From assembly GCF_000009985.1 (NCBI RefSeq), contig NC_007626.1, positions 1,698,745-1,762,744 of the forward strand: a DNA stretch of 64,000 bases, given 5' to 3'. Shown piece by piece: positions 53,748 to 62,578 of this stretch (within the stretch, counting starts at the first letter, position 1; each line of letters starts with the position of its first letter). The notes under the pieces are model-generated. The model had not been told where the DNA came from and ran no database searches. It saw only the letters and a program-made list of their open reading frames with translations. This DNA comes from Paramagnetospirillum magneticum AMB-1. GTDB lineage: Bacteria > Pseudomonadota > Alphaproteobacteria > Rhodospirillales > Magnetospirillaceae. A program made the position numbers and the translations under genes.

Positions 53748-54944
53748 TTACAGAGAGTTACATCGCTGCAGGACCCCCAGTCCCGCCGCGACACCGGTGG
53801 CGAAGCAGCCCGTCAGCAGGTAGCCCCCGGTGGGGGCTTCCCAGTCCAGCATTTCACCGGCAACCCATACGCCCGGCAAGGCTTTCAGCATCATTCCGTC
53901 ATCCAGTTCCGCCAGCCCGATGCCGCCCGCGGTGGAGATGGCTTCGGCCAGGGGGCGGGGGCGCTTGAGGCGAAGCGGAAGGGCCTTGATCGCCTTGGCC
54001 AGAGCGCCCGGCTCGGAGGCGGAACATGCTTCGCGCAGCAGCCCCAGCGCCATGGGATTGAGCGGCAGGGCCTTCTTCAGAAAGGTGGAGAGCGAGCGCG
54101 AGCCGCGCGGCCGCCCAAGGGCCGCCGCCACTTTGGCCGGGCTCCAGTCCGGCATCAGGTCTACCAGCAATTCCGCCTGGCCCTCTTCGGCCAGGGCATC
54201 GCGCAACTCCGCCGACAGGGCGTAGACGGCGCCGCCCTCGATGCCGGTGGCGGTGACAGTGACTTCGCCGCGCCGCTTCTGGCCCTTGAAGGTCAGCTCC
54301 ACCGTGCCGGTGCGGCCGCCGGCGAAGCGCTCGGCGAAGCTGGGGCTCCAGTCCAGGTCAAAGCCGCAATTGGCGGGCTTGAGTGGCGTGATGGCGATGC
54401 CTTTGGCCGCCAGGATGGGAGCCCAGCCGCCATCCGACCCCAGGTTCGGCCACGAGGCGCCACCCAAGGCCAGGACGCAGACCTTGGCGTCGACCGTCTC
54501 CTCCCCCTCCGGCCCGGCGAAGCGCAGATGGTTGTGGTCGTCCCAGCCCAGCCAGCGGCGCCGGGTGTGGAGCACAACGCCCAGGCCGCGCAGGCGGCGC
54601 ATCCAGGCCCGCAGCAGCGGAGCGGCCTTCATTTCGGCGGGGAACACTCGGCCGGACGAGCCGACGAAAGTGCTGACGCCCAATCCCTCGGCCCAGGCGC
54701 GCAACGGGTCGGCGCCGAATTGGGCCAGCAGCGGCGCCATGAAGCCGGCGGCGGTGCCATAGCGGGTGACGAAGCGTTCCGGCGGCTCGGAATGGGTCAG
54801 GTTGAGCCCCCCCTTGCCGGCCAGCAGAAACTTGCGTCCGGGCGAGGCCATGGCGTCGAATATCTCGACCTTCAGCCCATGGGACGCCATTACTTCGGCG
54901 GCCATCAGACCCGCTGGCCCCGCTCCTATGACGATGGCCCTCAT
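53748..54944 (-). CDS. FAD-dependent oxidoreductase, HI0933/BaiN-like
   Basis: A 398-residue flavoprotein: the N-terminal dinucleotide-binding loop VIGAGPAGLMAAEVMASHG, GRKFLLAGKGGLNLTHSEP, VLALGGASWPNLGSDGGW and the C-terminal FAD loop APTGGYLLTGCFATGVAAG. This matches the HI0933 (BaiN) relatives. ATG 54944 begins directly at the FAD strand. Substrate unknown. Confidence 0.9.
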   Translation of the reverse strand: MRAIVIGAGPAGLMAAEVMASHGLKVEIFDAMASPGRKFLLAGKGGLNLTHSEPPERFVTRYGTAAGFMAPLLAQFGADPLRAWAEGLGVSTFVGSSGRVFPAEMKAAPLLRAWMRRLRGLGVVLHTRRRWLGWDDHNHLRFAGPEGEETVDAKVCVLALGGASWPNLGSDGGWAPILAAKGIAITPLKPANCGFDLDWSPSFAERFAGGRTGTVELTFKGQKRRGEVTVTATGIEGGAVYALSAELRDALAEEGQAELLVDLMPDWSPAKVAAALGRPRGSRSLSTFLKKALPLNPMALGLLREACSASEPGALAKAIKALPLRLKRPRPLAEAISTAGGIGLAELDDGMMLKALPGVWVAGEMLDWEAPTGGYLLTGCFATGVAAGLGVLQRCNSL

Positions 54945-55015
54945 GCTTGCGCACCCCTTGCCCGAGAGGAGGAATCTCCCCATGATGACGGGGAAAATCG
55001 CAAGGGAAGCCCCCG

Positions 55016-55318
55016 ATGTCCGTGCCCGACCACGCGTCTTGCCGCTATTTCGTGTCCTATTCCGGCGTCAAGCTGCCGCTGCGGCTGGTCAATCCGCTGG
55101 AAGAGAGCGATCTCGGCCACCGCAACACCTATATGAAGGCATGGTTCGATGCCGCCGACCGTCTGGTGGGCTGTGACAAGCTGGTCTATGGCGATGTGCA
55201 GATAAGTCATCGCTATCAGTACCACGACAATGGGGCGTTGCGTCGCGCCGAAATTTTCATGGACGAGGATCTTACCGTCATGGAATTCGACGAGACCGGC
55301 GCCCGCACTTCAGCCTGA
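55016..55318 (+). CDS. Small conserved protein, DUF6156-like
   Basis: A 100-residue protein: RYFVSYSGVKLPLRLVNPL, RNTYMKAWFD, GDVQISHRYQYHDNGALRRAEI. I recognise the pattern as the small DUF6156-type family; function unknown. Eight bases before the next gene. Confidence 0.75.
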   Translation: MSVPDHASCRYFVSYSGVKLPLRLVNPLEESDLGHRNTYMKAWFDAADRLVGCDKLVYGDVQISHRYQYHDNGALRRAEIFMDEDLTVMEFDETGARTSA

Positions 55319-55325
55319 GGATTTC

Positions 55326-55565
55326 ATGACCGCCAAGCTTAAGACCGTTTCCGCCTCCAACGCCAAATGGCGCCAGCCCGACGGCTCGCCCGTGGCCTGC
55401 GTCGAGAAGTTGAAGGTTCTCGAGGAGAATCTCGCCGAATTCCGCACCCTGGCCCTGGAACTGCTGGAAGACGCCGTCCTGATGGGCTGCGACCCCGAAC
55501 TGGTGCGCGACGTGCTCAAGGCCGAAGTGGACGGAGTGGATACGCCCTTCCGGCCGAAGAAGTAG
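55326..55565 (+). CDS. Conserved small protein of unknown function
   Basis: A 79-residue protein with KWRQPDGSPVACVEKLKVL and a helical LALELLEDAVLMGCDPELVRDVL segment, a type seen as a hypothetical protein in alphaproteobacteria. ATG 55326. It closes the high-GC core region; AT-richer sequence begins about 150 bases later. Confidence 0.7.
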   Translation: MTAKLKTVSASNAKWRQPDGSPVACVEKLKVLEENLAEFRTLALELLEDAVLMGCDPELVRDVLKAEVDGVDTPFRPKK

Positions 55566-55879
55566 GGGCAAGGGCGGGCTGCCGCCCGCACCCGCTTGGG
55601 GTGATGCCCCAAACCCCCTTTGATTTTATGGCATGAAGGTGTTTGGGGAGAGCCGCGACTTCCGCCGGTGCCGGGCCAGATAGAGCGGCGTGCGCGACTT
55701 TGGCACCTTGTGGATGAAGCTATTGTAAAATACAAATTTCAATCGCATTAACAATAGATTGCTTAAATCATACTTAATATTGAAAGCCATAATGTAAGCC
55801 TTAAGCTTCGCAACAACTCAAATCAGGGTTGTATTTGAAATTATCATGATCTGTTCCAATCAAAAAGGCAAGCTGTTGC
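55566..55879. other. Junction region between core and AT-rich island
   Basis: A 314-base gap without a convincing gene. The first half is still GC-rich; from about 55720 it becomes AT-rich (CATACTTAATATTG, CATAATGTAAGCC). I see no tRNA, integrase or clear att repeat in it. Confidence 0.5.
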
Positions 55880-56092
55880 TTAGGTCTTCGGTGGGCGGCC
55901 GCGACGGGCTGGTTCATGCCCATTTGACCGAATCCAATCGTCTAATTCGTCCCTGTGGTAGCGGAGACGATTGGCAACTTTGTTGGCCCTCGGACGCAGT
56001 CCTTTTCCCCGCCGATTGACCAACGTTTGCCGTGCCAATCCGACGTATTCTGCCGCTTCGCAAACGCTTAACCAAACCTTTTCCATGACCAT
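55880..56092 (-). CDS. Excisionase/AlpA-like helix-turn-helix protein
   Basis: A 70-residue DNA-binding protein: WLSVCEAAEYVGLARQTLVN (MerR-like HTH), RLRYHRDELDDWIRSNG (excisionase-type end) and a basic tail. Such proteins direct excision or regulation of mobile elements. Starts at ATG 56092 or 56086. It is the first gene of the AT-rich island, consistent with a mobile origin. Confidence 0.75.
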   Translation of the reverse strand: MVMEKVWLSVCEAAEYVGLARQTLVNRRGKGLRPRANKVANRLRYHRDELDDWIRSNGHEPARRGRPPKT

Positions 56093-56242
56093 CGCTTTCG
56101 TTTATGTCGCCCAATAGAAATCCGATATGGGATTGGTGCTGCAGTAAGTCTAGGATAATTATGGCAGTGATTATAAAATTATGCGTTTTATATGATGCAA
56201 GATGCTGTGTTCATCTACGCGTTAAAGCAAACATTTACGGCA

Positions 56243-56410
56243 TTAAATTCCAATAAAAAACTCTTCGCATTCGAAGCATTTGATGCGATTTGATAGTGTG
56301 ATGACAAATGTAATGCCGCCACAGTGTGGGCATGGCCGGGCGTAGTCATCGGGGTTGCGTTCAGATTCTTCTTGGTGGTTAGCGATTTGTGATTCTTGAA
56401 TGGTGCTCAT
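56243..56410 (-). CDS. Small zinc-ribbon protein
   Basis: A 55-residue protein with CPHCGG and a later C-x2-C in KCFECEEF, a four-Cys zinc ribbon. AAGGAG lies six bases before ATG 56410. Function unknown. Confidence 0.65.
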   Translation of the reverse strand: MSTIQESQIANHQEESERNPDDYARPCPHCGGITFVITLSNRIKCFECEEFFIGI

Positions 56411-56493
56411 GATGTCTCCTTGATAAACAGTTTGCCGTGAACTATTTATCAAATACGCATGATTTCGCTGCAAATGCAGGATGGCTGTCTATA

Positions 56494-56814
56494 TCAGTGT
56501 AAATCTGATGCTCGCGTTGCTGCATTTGCAGCATCACATGATGCTTTGACCATGACATAATCTGATTTGTTGCTAAACCATGCGATGACCTGGGTGACCT
56601 TATGGGCGAAGGCGACCTCAAGATGCTTCTGGGATAGCGATCCGCCGCCAGGATCGGTCAGCCGCGTATGGCCTGCACACGCGAGCAAAGATTGTTGAAG
56701 AATGGCAAAGCCCTCTTCATCAACCTCATAGGTTCGCCTCCATGGGAAAATCTCACCAATCGTTTCAAGGCGACGGTCAATGTCCTGCTGTGGGTCGTAG
56801 GTTCTGGTGTTCAT
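56494..56814 (-). CDS. Protein of unknown function
   Basis: A 106-residue protein with no motif I recognise; helical, containing YDPQQDIDRRLETIGEIFPW and a KHLEVAFAHKVTQVIAWF segment. It lies between the zinc-ribbon gene and the Nmad2 gene on the same strand. Confidence 0.55.
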   Translation of the reverse strand: MNTRTYDPQQDIDRRLETIGEIFPWRRTYEVDEEGFAILQQSLLACAGHTRLTDPGGGSLSQKHLEVAFAHKVTQVIAWFSNKSDYVMVKASCDAANAATRASDLH

Positions 56815-56886
56815 GCTGGATACCTCACTTTCGGAGGTATTTATCCTGCGGGTGCAGGTAGCATCATTTTAAGGTGATGTAGGTGG

Positions 56887-57504
56887 TTAGCCGCATTTGG
56901 GGTGTATTGGAGCATCAAAAGGCTCTCCAATTTTACCGCCATCTGGCCAGTTATTCATAAGATAACTATAAAGAATGCCAATTTCATCTCCAAGCAAGCC
57001 ATTTACCATGTAGTTTCTGCCATTAAACAGCAGCCTATCAATAGCCTCAACGCGACTATACTTTGCTTTCGCATCATCATTGCAAATCTCAACAATGAGA
57101 TCGGGTGCTTTGTTTCCGAAATACCACCACATTCCATCTTTTGCTATTAGCACATTTTTTCCACCGACATCTGTTTCGTAGTCTTTTTCATCGTGAAATT
57201 TATTTTTCTTTTGCTTCAATTCACCATTATTTTCATAGTATATGTTATCTATCCTGCCCCTGAATCGTTTGTCTTCAAAATATTCATTAAGAGGCATCAC
57301 CTCTCCAACTTGCATTGCATAGATAAGCCGGGAGTTTCCACGGGAGGAATTTGCAAATCCGACAACCCAATCTCCTGGGCTGGCCCCTTTTCTTATTTTT
57401 GGCTTGCAGCATGCAAGGGTGCAAAATTGATTGTATGGATTCGGGGCGAACCCCTTATCAACACGAACAACGTAGCGATAAATTTTACTCATGGTTACCG
57501 CCAT
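56887..57504 (-). CDS. Nucleotide modification-associated domain 2 (Nmad2) protein
   Basis: A 205-residue protein beginning, after a short lead, MSKIYRYVVRVDKGFAPNPY, with FCTLACCKPKIRKGASPGDWVVGFAN and SRLIYAMQVGEVMPL. This matches the Nmad2 family, which occurs near enzymes that make modified nucleotides in DNA. Start ATG 57504 directly follows the Nmad3 stop; ATG 57492 (with GGCGGT upstream) is an alternative. Role unproven. AT-rich compared with the core. Confidence 0.75.
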   Translation of the reverse strand: MAVTMSKIYRYVVRVDKGFAPNPYNQFCTLACCKPKIRKGASPGDWVVGFANSSRGNSRLIYAMQVGEVMPLNEYFEDKRFRGRIDNIYYENNGELKQKKNKFHDEKDYETDVGGKNVLIAKDGMWWYFGNKAPDLIVEICNDDAKAKYSRVEAIDRLLFNGRNYMVNGLLGDEIGILYSYLMNNWPDGGKIGEPFDAPIHPKCG

Positions 57505-58377
57505 TTATACATCTTTGCCCATTAAACCTATCAGGTTCCGAACCCAGGATTCTGCTTCGGGTATATCCTTGCAATCCAAAACGAATTCCTGCCCCTTGGC
57601 GACCGATTGCAATGTGCATTCATCGCCATGAAGGCTCCATCGATCAACTGATGCGTGGTAACTCAGTGGTTCCCTAGATTCAGTCGGCATCATCCAACAC
57701 GGAAGCCTCCAGAGGGTTCGTTTTGCTTGTCTCCGATCCGTTAGGATAAGGGCATCTGAGATTCGCGTGAATAGGCCCCCGCCACGTGCATCAATCCCAT
57801 CAATGCCTAAGCTGTCTGAAGCCAGATAAAGCGTATTGCTTTCCACATCCCGGCCATGAAGATGCGGATGAGAAACAAATGCCTCCAGCGGTTCAGGCAA
57901 TTCACCTTGCCCCAAACGCACAATACGCCCAATACGAAGCCACCCAAAAATGACATGTAAGTCAGGGGAGCCTGGAACATATCTCCAACCTGATGGGATT
58001 TGTTCAACCCGGCGAAACCAACCAAAAAATAGAAATAGGTCGTTTAGCCCCACGTTTTGCTTCGCTAAATGCCCTTGAGCAGATCTAATTTGACCAAGAT
58101 TTGGACGCCAACCGGGAAACCTGTCTGCTGACGTATCCAGGTCAGGATCAAGATGGCACCTGTCGCCCCTTTGGATTTTCCCCGCCGTAAGTTCCTCAAC
58201 CATCTGACCGATTTGCATGCCATTGATTGCTACGTCATCAAACCGTACGGGATCATTTTTTGACGGGATTGGAAATGGGATCAGCCTTCCATCTGGCAGA
58301 ATGGCACTGGGTTTTCCTCCATTGGCAGAATCGAACCCCTTCCGACTCAAGATAATTTTCAAGATCGATTCCCCCAT
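57505..58377 (-). CDS. Nucleotide modification-associated domain 3 (Nmad3) protein
   Basis: A 290-residue protein starting MGESILKIILSRKGFDSANG, then GKPSAILPDGRLIPFPIPS, CHLDPDLDT and DLFLFFGWFRRVE, which I recognise as the Nmad3 family. It is adjacent to Nmad2 with no gap, so the two are co-translated. Families of this name are tied by gene context to DNA base-modification systems. No modifying enzyme is visible in the window next to it. Start ATG 58377. Confidence 0.75.
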   Translation of the reverse strand: MGESILKIILSRKGFDSANGGKPSAILPDGRLIPFPIPSKNDPVRFDDVAINGMQIGQMVEELTAGKIQRGDRCHLDPDLDTSADRFPGWRPNLGQIRSAQGHLAKQNVGLNDLFLFFGWFRRVEQIPSGWRYVPGSPDLHVIFGWLRIGRIVRLGQGELPEPLEAFVSHPHLHGRDVESNTLYLASDSLGIDGIDARGGGLFTRISDALILTDRRQAKRTLWRLPCWMMPTESREPLSYHASVDRWSLHGDECTLQSVAKGQEFVLDCKDIPEAESWVRNLIGLMGKDV

Positions 58378-58769
58378 GGATATGCGGCCATTGCGACAGC
58401 AGGCACCGTCAGAAAATAATCTCACATCTTGGTGGCATGTGAAGGTTCAAATCCCAGCGAGTCGGATTCATGTGACCGGATATGACACCCTTGTTCGTTA
58501 CGATCCCTGGATCGATCATGACGTTGAGAAACCACACACGGGGTGATGCCATGAGGATACTCATGTTTCTGGGGTTTATCGGATTTATGTTTTTCATAAA
58601 ATTGATATTACCAAGTCGATCTAGGCATGACCGATGTTGATGTCTTTTGGCAGCTTTAACGAGCCACATATACAGTCAAGATCAACGTGGCTTCATCCGA
58701 CTAAATTGTAAGCAAAATATATTAACCACGCCCCTCCGTTGTTGGTAAACAAAATGAGGAGACCGCAAT

Positions 58770-59081
58770 ATGACAGAAGAAGCCGACATCCTGGAGATGC
58801 TCAAGAACTTTATTATGAAATATCCAGAAGATGAAAGAAAAAAAGTTAAGGATGCGAGCGAAGATGACCTTTGGAAGTTTCATAGAGGTCTCGGAATGTC
58901 ATTAAGAAATGCCTTATTTTGGGGAAAAAGCAACGACACTCTTAATGCATATACAAAATCATTATTATGTGCATTTGGCAAAGGCGATGATTTTTTTATC
59001 AGAAAAAATATTCATGCGGATGGGATGTCCGGCGATGCAATTTTCTACATATGGTCATGGCTGAATGGAAAGTGTAATTGA
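58770..59081 (+). CDS. DUF6794-like small protein
   Basis: A 103-residue protein with ASEDDLWKFHRGLGMSLRNAL and MSGDAIFYIWSWLN, a helical pattern resembling DUF6794, seen in mobile regions. AAAATGAGGAGACCGCAAT precedes the ATG (GAGGAG). AT-rich codons. Function unknown. Confidence 0.65.
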   Translation: MTEEADILEMLKNFIMKYPEDERKKVKDASEDDLWKFHRGLGMSLRNALFWGKSNDTLNAYTKSLLCAFGKGDDFFIRKNIHADGMSGDAIFYIWSWLNGKCN

Positions 59082-59227
59082 ATTACTTATATTTATTTTC
59101 ATCCGCATGGAATTTACCGCACACAGAATGCTGCATGACAAAATTAAGTAATTTGCAGCATAAACTGTCGAATATTTATAATCGAAACCACTTCAATCTT
59201 TGGTTGGCGTTTGGCAATTTCGCCATC

Positions 59228-60427
59228 CTATTTGAGGGGGGCTAAATCTTGATCTTTTCGCCACCCTTGTCCGGACATGGCGGGTTTCCTTGTGCCTTCT
59301 TTAACCGCCAATCCAATCCACTTTTTGGCTTCAGCGTGATCCGGGGGAACGCCCATGCCGATCTGGTACATCATGCCAAGACTGAACTGAGCTTGTGGCA
59401 ATCCAGCTTCAGCCGCAGCACGGTGTCCTTTCACCGCACGCCGGTAGTATTCTTGTTCGCTAAAATTGAGTTCGCCTGACATGGCTGAATTTCGCGTGCT
59501 GCCTTTGGCTGCCATTTCAATCCATTTTTCGGCTTCAGCGTAATCCAGGGGAACGCCCCTGCCGTCACGGTACATCATGCCAAGATTAAATTGAGCTTGA
59601 GGAATTCCGGCTTCAGCCGCAGCACGGTACCATTTCACGGCACGCAGAAAGTTGTCTTGATCATCCAACTCTGAATCGTAAATCTCCCCAAGCAGCAAAA
59701 AAGCATACGGATTATCACGATCCGCCTCCACGTGAGCTAACCTCATTGGCTCTTCCACATCACCAGTGATAGCTGTGTATTTGATGTTGTTGTTAATTGG
59801 CTGTGGTGGTTTACCGCATCCATCTTCATTACTTTTATATAGAAGCCCATGATGTGGCGATCTATCGCTCGGCACATAAGACACTACCGGCATAGGGTTA
59901 ATGGATTCGATTACCCTCCGGTAGCCACCTCTGCCATGGCCGGTTATTGAAATTCTTTGATGTCCATGCACATGATAATACGAAGTTATTTTATAAAATG
60001 TTCCGGAATCATCTTCACGCCCCCATGTGAGAATGAAGAGGCCGCGAAATCCTCCAATTTCCTTCCAGCTTCCATTGTTTTGCTTAAATATTTTAAATTC
60101 TGGCTCTGGCGATCCAGTTGGTCTATTTCCAGAAGAAATAATTATCTCATCTCTGCCATCGCCATCCAGGTCGATCAATGCAAAATCATGAGTGTTAAAA
60201 TCAGATATTTTTGTTAGCACATTCCGTGCGGAAATGGGGAAGCACTTATCATCAATGGGCATCCATGCCAAATCATGTTCGTGAACCTGTCTATTTCGGT
60301 ATGAATTCGCCTCCCAATTTTGCGAGTATCCACCTTCAACAGTTCTATATTTTGAATTTTCAGCCGCTAGAGCGGAATGCCCTAAAATAAGAATAGACAA
60401 TCCGGCAAATGCTTTGGTCGTATTCAT
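59228..60427 (-). CDS. Secreted Sel1-repeat protein
   Basis: A 399-residue protein with a signal peptide (MNTTKAFAGLSILILGHSAL), a mature beta-type region with a D-x-D-x-D-G loop (ALIDLDGDGRDEIIISSG) and two Sel1-like repeats (AAAEAGIPQAQFNLGMMYRDG; AAAEAGLPQAQFSLGMMYQIG, each in part). Sel1 repeats mediate protein contacts. ATG 60427 chosen for the signal; 60436 is possible. Function unknown. Confidence 0.8.
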   Translation of the reverse strand: MNTTKAFAGLSILILGHSALAAENSKYRTVEGGYSQNWEANSYRNRQVHEHDLAWMPIDDKCFPISARNVLTKISDFNTHDFALIDLDGDGRDEIIISSGNRPTGSPEPEFKIFKQNNGSWKEIGGFRGLFILTWGREDDSGTFYKITSYYHVHGHQRISITGHGRGGYRRVIESINPMPVVSYVPSDRSPHHGLLYKSNEDGCGKPPQPINNNIKYTAITGDVEEPMRLAHVEADRDNPYAFLLLGEIYDSELDDQDNFLRAVKWYRAAAEAGIPQAQFNLGMMYRDGRGVPLDYAEAEKWIEMAAKGSTRNSAMSGELNFSEQEYYRRAVKGHRAAAEAGLPQAQFSLGMMYQIGMGVPPDHAEAKKWIGLAVKEGTRKPAMSGQGWRKDQDLAPLK

Positions 60428-60756
60428 GCTTCTCATTTCAGAGTTAATTTCCAGATCGAGATTGTGTGGTCCTTTGGGACGCTACATATTTCGGAAATAT
60501 AGGGACATCTGTGGATCAATCATGTGCTCCATTTTCCACTCTGCCGATCTTGCGAGTGCCTGTCGTCATTCTGTATTGCCCCCATGTCAGAATCGGTCAT
60601 CTGTAATCATGATCGTCCTGTAACTGAGATTGATCCGAACAGATGAATTTCGGCCAACCCCATAGGATGTTGACCGGCGGTAGAGGTGACCGAACATGAC
60701 ATGTCCAGCCGTCACGATAATTTTCCGATTCAGGATTATGAAAAGAAGGGGCGGCA
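60428..60756. other. Gap of 329 bases without a gene
   Basis: No convincing coding frame. It contains the 17-base palindrome at 60584-60600, and a region likely to hold the promoters of both the Sel1 gene (minus) and the 60757 gene (plus). Confidence 0.5.
60584..60600. promoter_or_regulatory. 17-bp imperfect palindrome, copy 1
   Basis: ATGTCAGAATCGGTCAT, matching its own reverse complement at 12 of 17 positions. It shares 15 of 17 bases with the copy at 62495-62511. Lies 157 bases upstream of the 60757 gene. Confidence 0.55.
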
Positions 60757-61059
60757 ATGGCAGAAGCTTCGGAAACTGAACTGATCGCATACGTCAAAGC
60801 AAACGGGCGGATTTGTCCGATGCCCGATCCTTGGAATGCACTCTTCAATCTCCTACCGAATCGCCGCCAATTGGCATCTGGAGGTTGGATGCCGCCCTTG
60901 CCACTGATACTGGCGGCATGGTGGCTCGCAACTCCATCATCTAAGCGGCGATGTCTTGAGGAGCATATCAGATGGGCGGTCGATCATGGGGCTTTGGCTG
61001 AAATTGACGCATATCTTCGAGGGATTCCGGAAAGCGACTGGTTCCATGAAGGGGAATGA
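60757..61059 (+). CDS. Conserved protein of unknown function
   Basis: A 100-residue protein: ETELIAYVKANGRICPMPDP, MPPLPLILAAWWLATPSSKR and AVDHGALAEIDAYLRGIPE. I recognise it as a widespread proteobacterial hypothetical protein without a named function. AGAAGGGGCG precedes the ATG. Confidence 0.75.
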   Translation: MAEASETELIAYVKANGRICPMPDPWNALFNLLPNRRQLASGGWMPPLPLILAAWWLATPSSKRRCLEEHIRWAVDHGALAEIDAYLRGIPESDWFHEGE

Positions 61060-61083
61060 GGGAATCACAAATGGGGTGTCGAT

Positions 61084-61431
61084 ATGTTTGATGACGAAAT
61101 TGATCTGAATGAACGCCATGATGTCTGGAATGCGTTGGCGGATATTCTTTATAAGTCGCACATAATAATGCGTGGCAACGCATTGAAGGTTTCAGAAGCT
61201 GACGGCGGCGTTGTTATGCCTGCTATAGGTGACGCACTTCACAATGTACCAAAGTTTCTATTGCGGAATTCGCACCGTAGATTTAGCCCGTCATATTTCA
61301 TATCTTGCCTTGAAATTCTAACAAGCTCAATGCCGCTTTGCGGTGAAAATGGAAAAGAAATATTGAGGCAAGTACATGAAGTAGCCATATCAAGCATGCT
61401 TGGGTGTGGCTTTGAAATCCCCAAAAAATAA
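61084..61431 (+). CDS. Protein of unknown function
   Basis: A 115-residue protein (MFDDEIDLNERHDVWNALAD) without recognised motifs, 24 bases after the previous gene. It lies in AT-rich DNA. Confidence 0.6.
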   Translation: MFDDEIDLNERHDVWNALADILYKSHIIMRGNALKVSEADGGVVMPAIGDALHNVPKFLLRNSHRRFSPSYFISCLEILTSSMPLCGENGKEILRQVHEVAISSMLGCGFEIPKK

Positions 61432-61479
61432 GTTGACAGACATGAATACAAAAATCGCATCATAAATTGCCGTTCGCAA

Positions 61480-62460
61480 TCATGGCCGTGCGGGCCAACT
61501 GACCTTGCTTCGCTCATGGATCACCCGTAATTCTTCTGGTTCGAGAACCTCGACGGCATCGCCCCATTGATAAAGGTGCCACGCCATTTCCAGCAGGCCA
61601 CCAGCCTGGAATAGGATGATCAAACCACCGTCAGGCTGATTTTCCATAGTCTGGCTGGGATGGAACAGAAAATCTCTCGCATCTGCCGCCGCGTCGGGGC
61701 TGAACCGCCATACGACATTAAATGGTTCTTGCTGGTAGACGCCGAATGACCGTGCGGCATATTCCGCAAGTGAGAAGCTGGGATCACGAACGAAAGAGTT
61801 TCCAGTCTCTTCAATCCCGATGATGTTGGGGAAGCTGTAGTTTCTGACCTCATTTTCCTCGGGGACGAATGCCAGCAGGTAATGTCGCTGACCATAGAGA
61901 ATTCCGTAGGGGTGAACCGTTCGGTTACGCTCAATCGTCTCGTAGCGACGGCGATAACGCACTCGCACCTCACGGCATGCCAGGATAGCGTGGCGTAGGT
62001 CTTCCACGAGTTGAGGATTGACCTTGTACCGAGGCCCAGGCCGCATTGCCACGCCCTCTGCCTGCATCAATGCTTCCAGGTCAGGTTCCATCTTTCTGGC
62101 ATCATCAGGTCGCAGAGATGCCCGTGCCTTTGCCTCAACCCTTCGTACTGATATGGCTGCATCGGGGCGGTTATCGCGGTCAAGGATGTCGGCGGCGATC
62201 TCCAGTGCCATGATGTCGTCAATATGGAATTCAGACACCCGCCCAAGAGCCTTCGTCGGCAGACGCCATCGTTTTGTTCGATCTGGTTGGGGAACTTCCT
62301 CAAGCTGAGGAAACACACGGGCGATAGCATCCCGCATCCGCTGGGCGGTCCGGCGTCCAACATCGAACATCGTCTCAATGTCGTTCAACGACAGCCCGCC
62401 ATGGGAGGCTGACAACTCCAAGGCCAACTGCAATAGGGCTTCAGTTTTGCCGTATCTCAT
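61480..62460 (-). CDS. WYL-domain transcriptional regulator
   Basis: A 326-residue protein: an N-terminal winged helix (ALELSASHGGLSLNDIETMF, GRRTAQRMRDAI) and a WYL-type domain (PYGILYGQRHYLLAFVPEEN, in which the WYL triad is replaced by HYL) with a C-terminal WCX-type region. WYL proteins are often regulators of phage-defence islands and respond to ligands such as nucleotides or DNA. Divergent from the ADP-ribosylglycohydrolase gene; the 62495 palindrome lies between them. Confidence 0.88.
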   Translation of the reverse strand: MRYGKTEALLQLALELSASHGGLSLNDIETMFDVGRRTAQRMRDAIARVFPQLEEVPQPDRTKRWRLPTKALGRVSEFHIDDIMALEIAADILDRDNRPDAAISVRRVEAKARASLRPDDARKMEPDLEALMQAEGVAMRPGPRYKVNPQLVEDLRHAILACREVRVRYRRRYETIERNRTVHPYGILYGQRHYLLAFVPEENEVRNYSFPNIIGIEETGNSFVRDPSFSLAEYAARSFGVYQQEPFNVVWRFSPDAAADARDFLFHPSQTMENQPDGGLIILFQAGGLLEMAWHLYQWGDAVEVLEPEELRVIHERSKVSWPARP

Positions 62461-62494
62461 TGGACACCATTCTGATCACTGACGACGCATGATG

Positions 62495-62511
62495 ATGTCC
62501 GAATCTGTCAT
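62495..62511. promoter_or_regulatory. 17-bp imperfect palindrome, copy 2
   Basis: ATGTCCGAATCTGTCAT, in the 118-base gap between the divergent WYL and ADP-ribosylglycohydrolase genes, 34 bases from the WYL start. Same layout as copy 1 at 60584. Confidence 0.6.
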
Positions 62512-62578
62512 GTGATGCCAGTAGGGTTCTGGATTGAAAGTTAACTTAAATGCACGCCATTTCACGGAGAACCCAGGC

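Noticed and set aside
57193..57677. Plus-strand frames over the Nmad genes
   Set aside because: Antisense to well-supported Nmad2/Nmad3 frames and without ribosome sites.
58330..58470. tRNA-like GGTTCAAATCCC and GGTTCGATTC strings
   Set aside because: No acceptor, D or anticodon arms pair around them; one falls inside the conserved Nmad3 start (SRKGFDSANGG).
58409..58669. 86-codon minus-strand frame upstream of Nmad3
   Set aside because: No ribosome site, odd composition and overlap with the likely promoter region of the Nmad3 gene.
62067..62378. Minus-strand frame inside the WYL gene
   Set aside because: Alternative frame of a gene with clear HTH and WYL domains.
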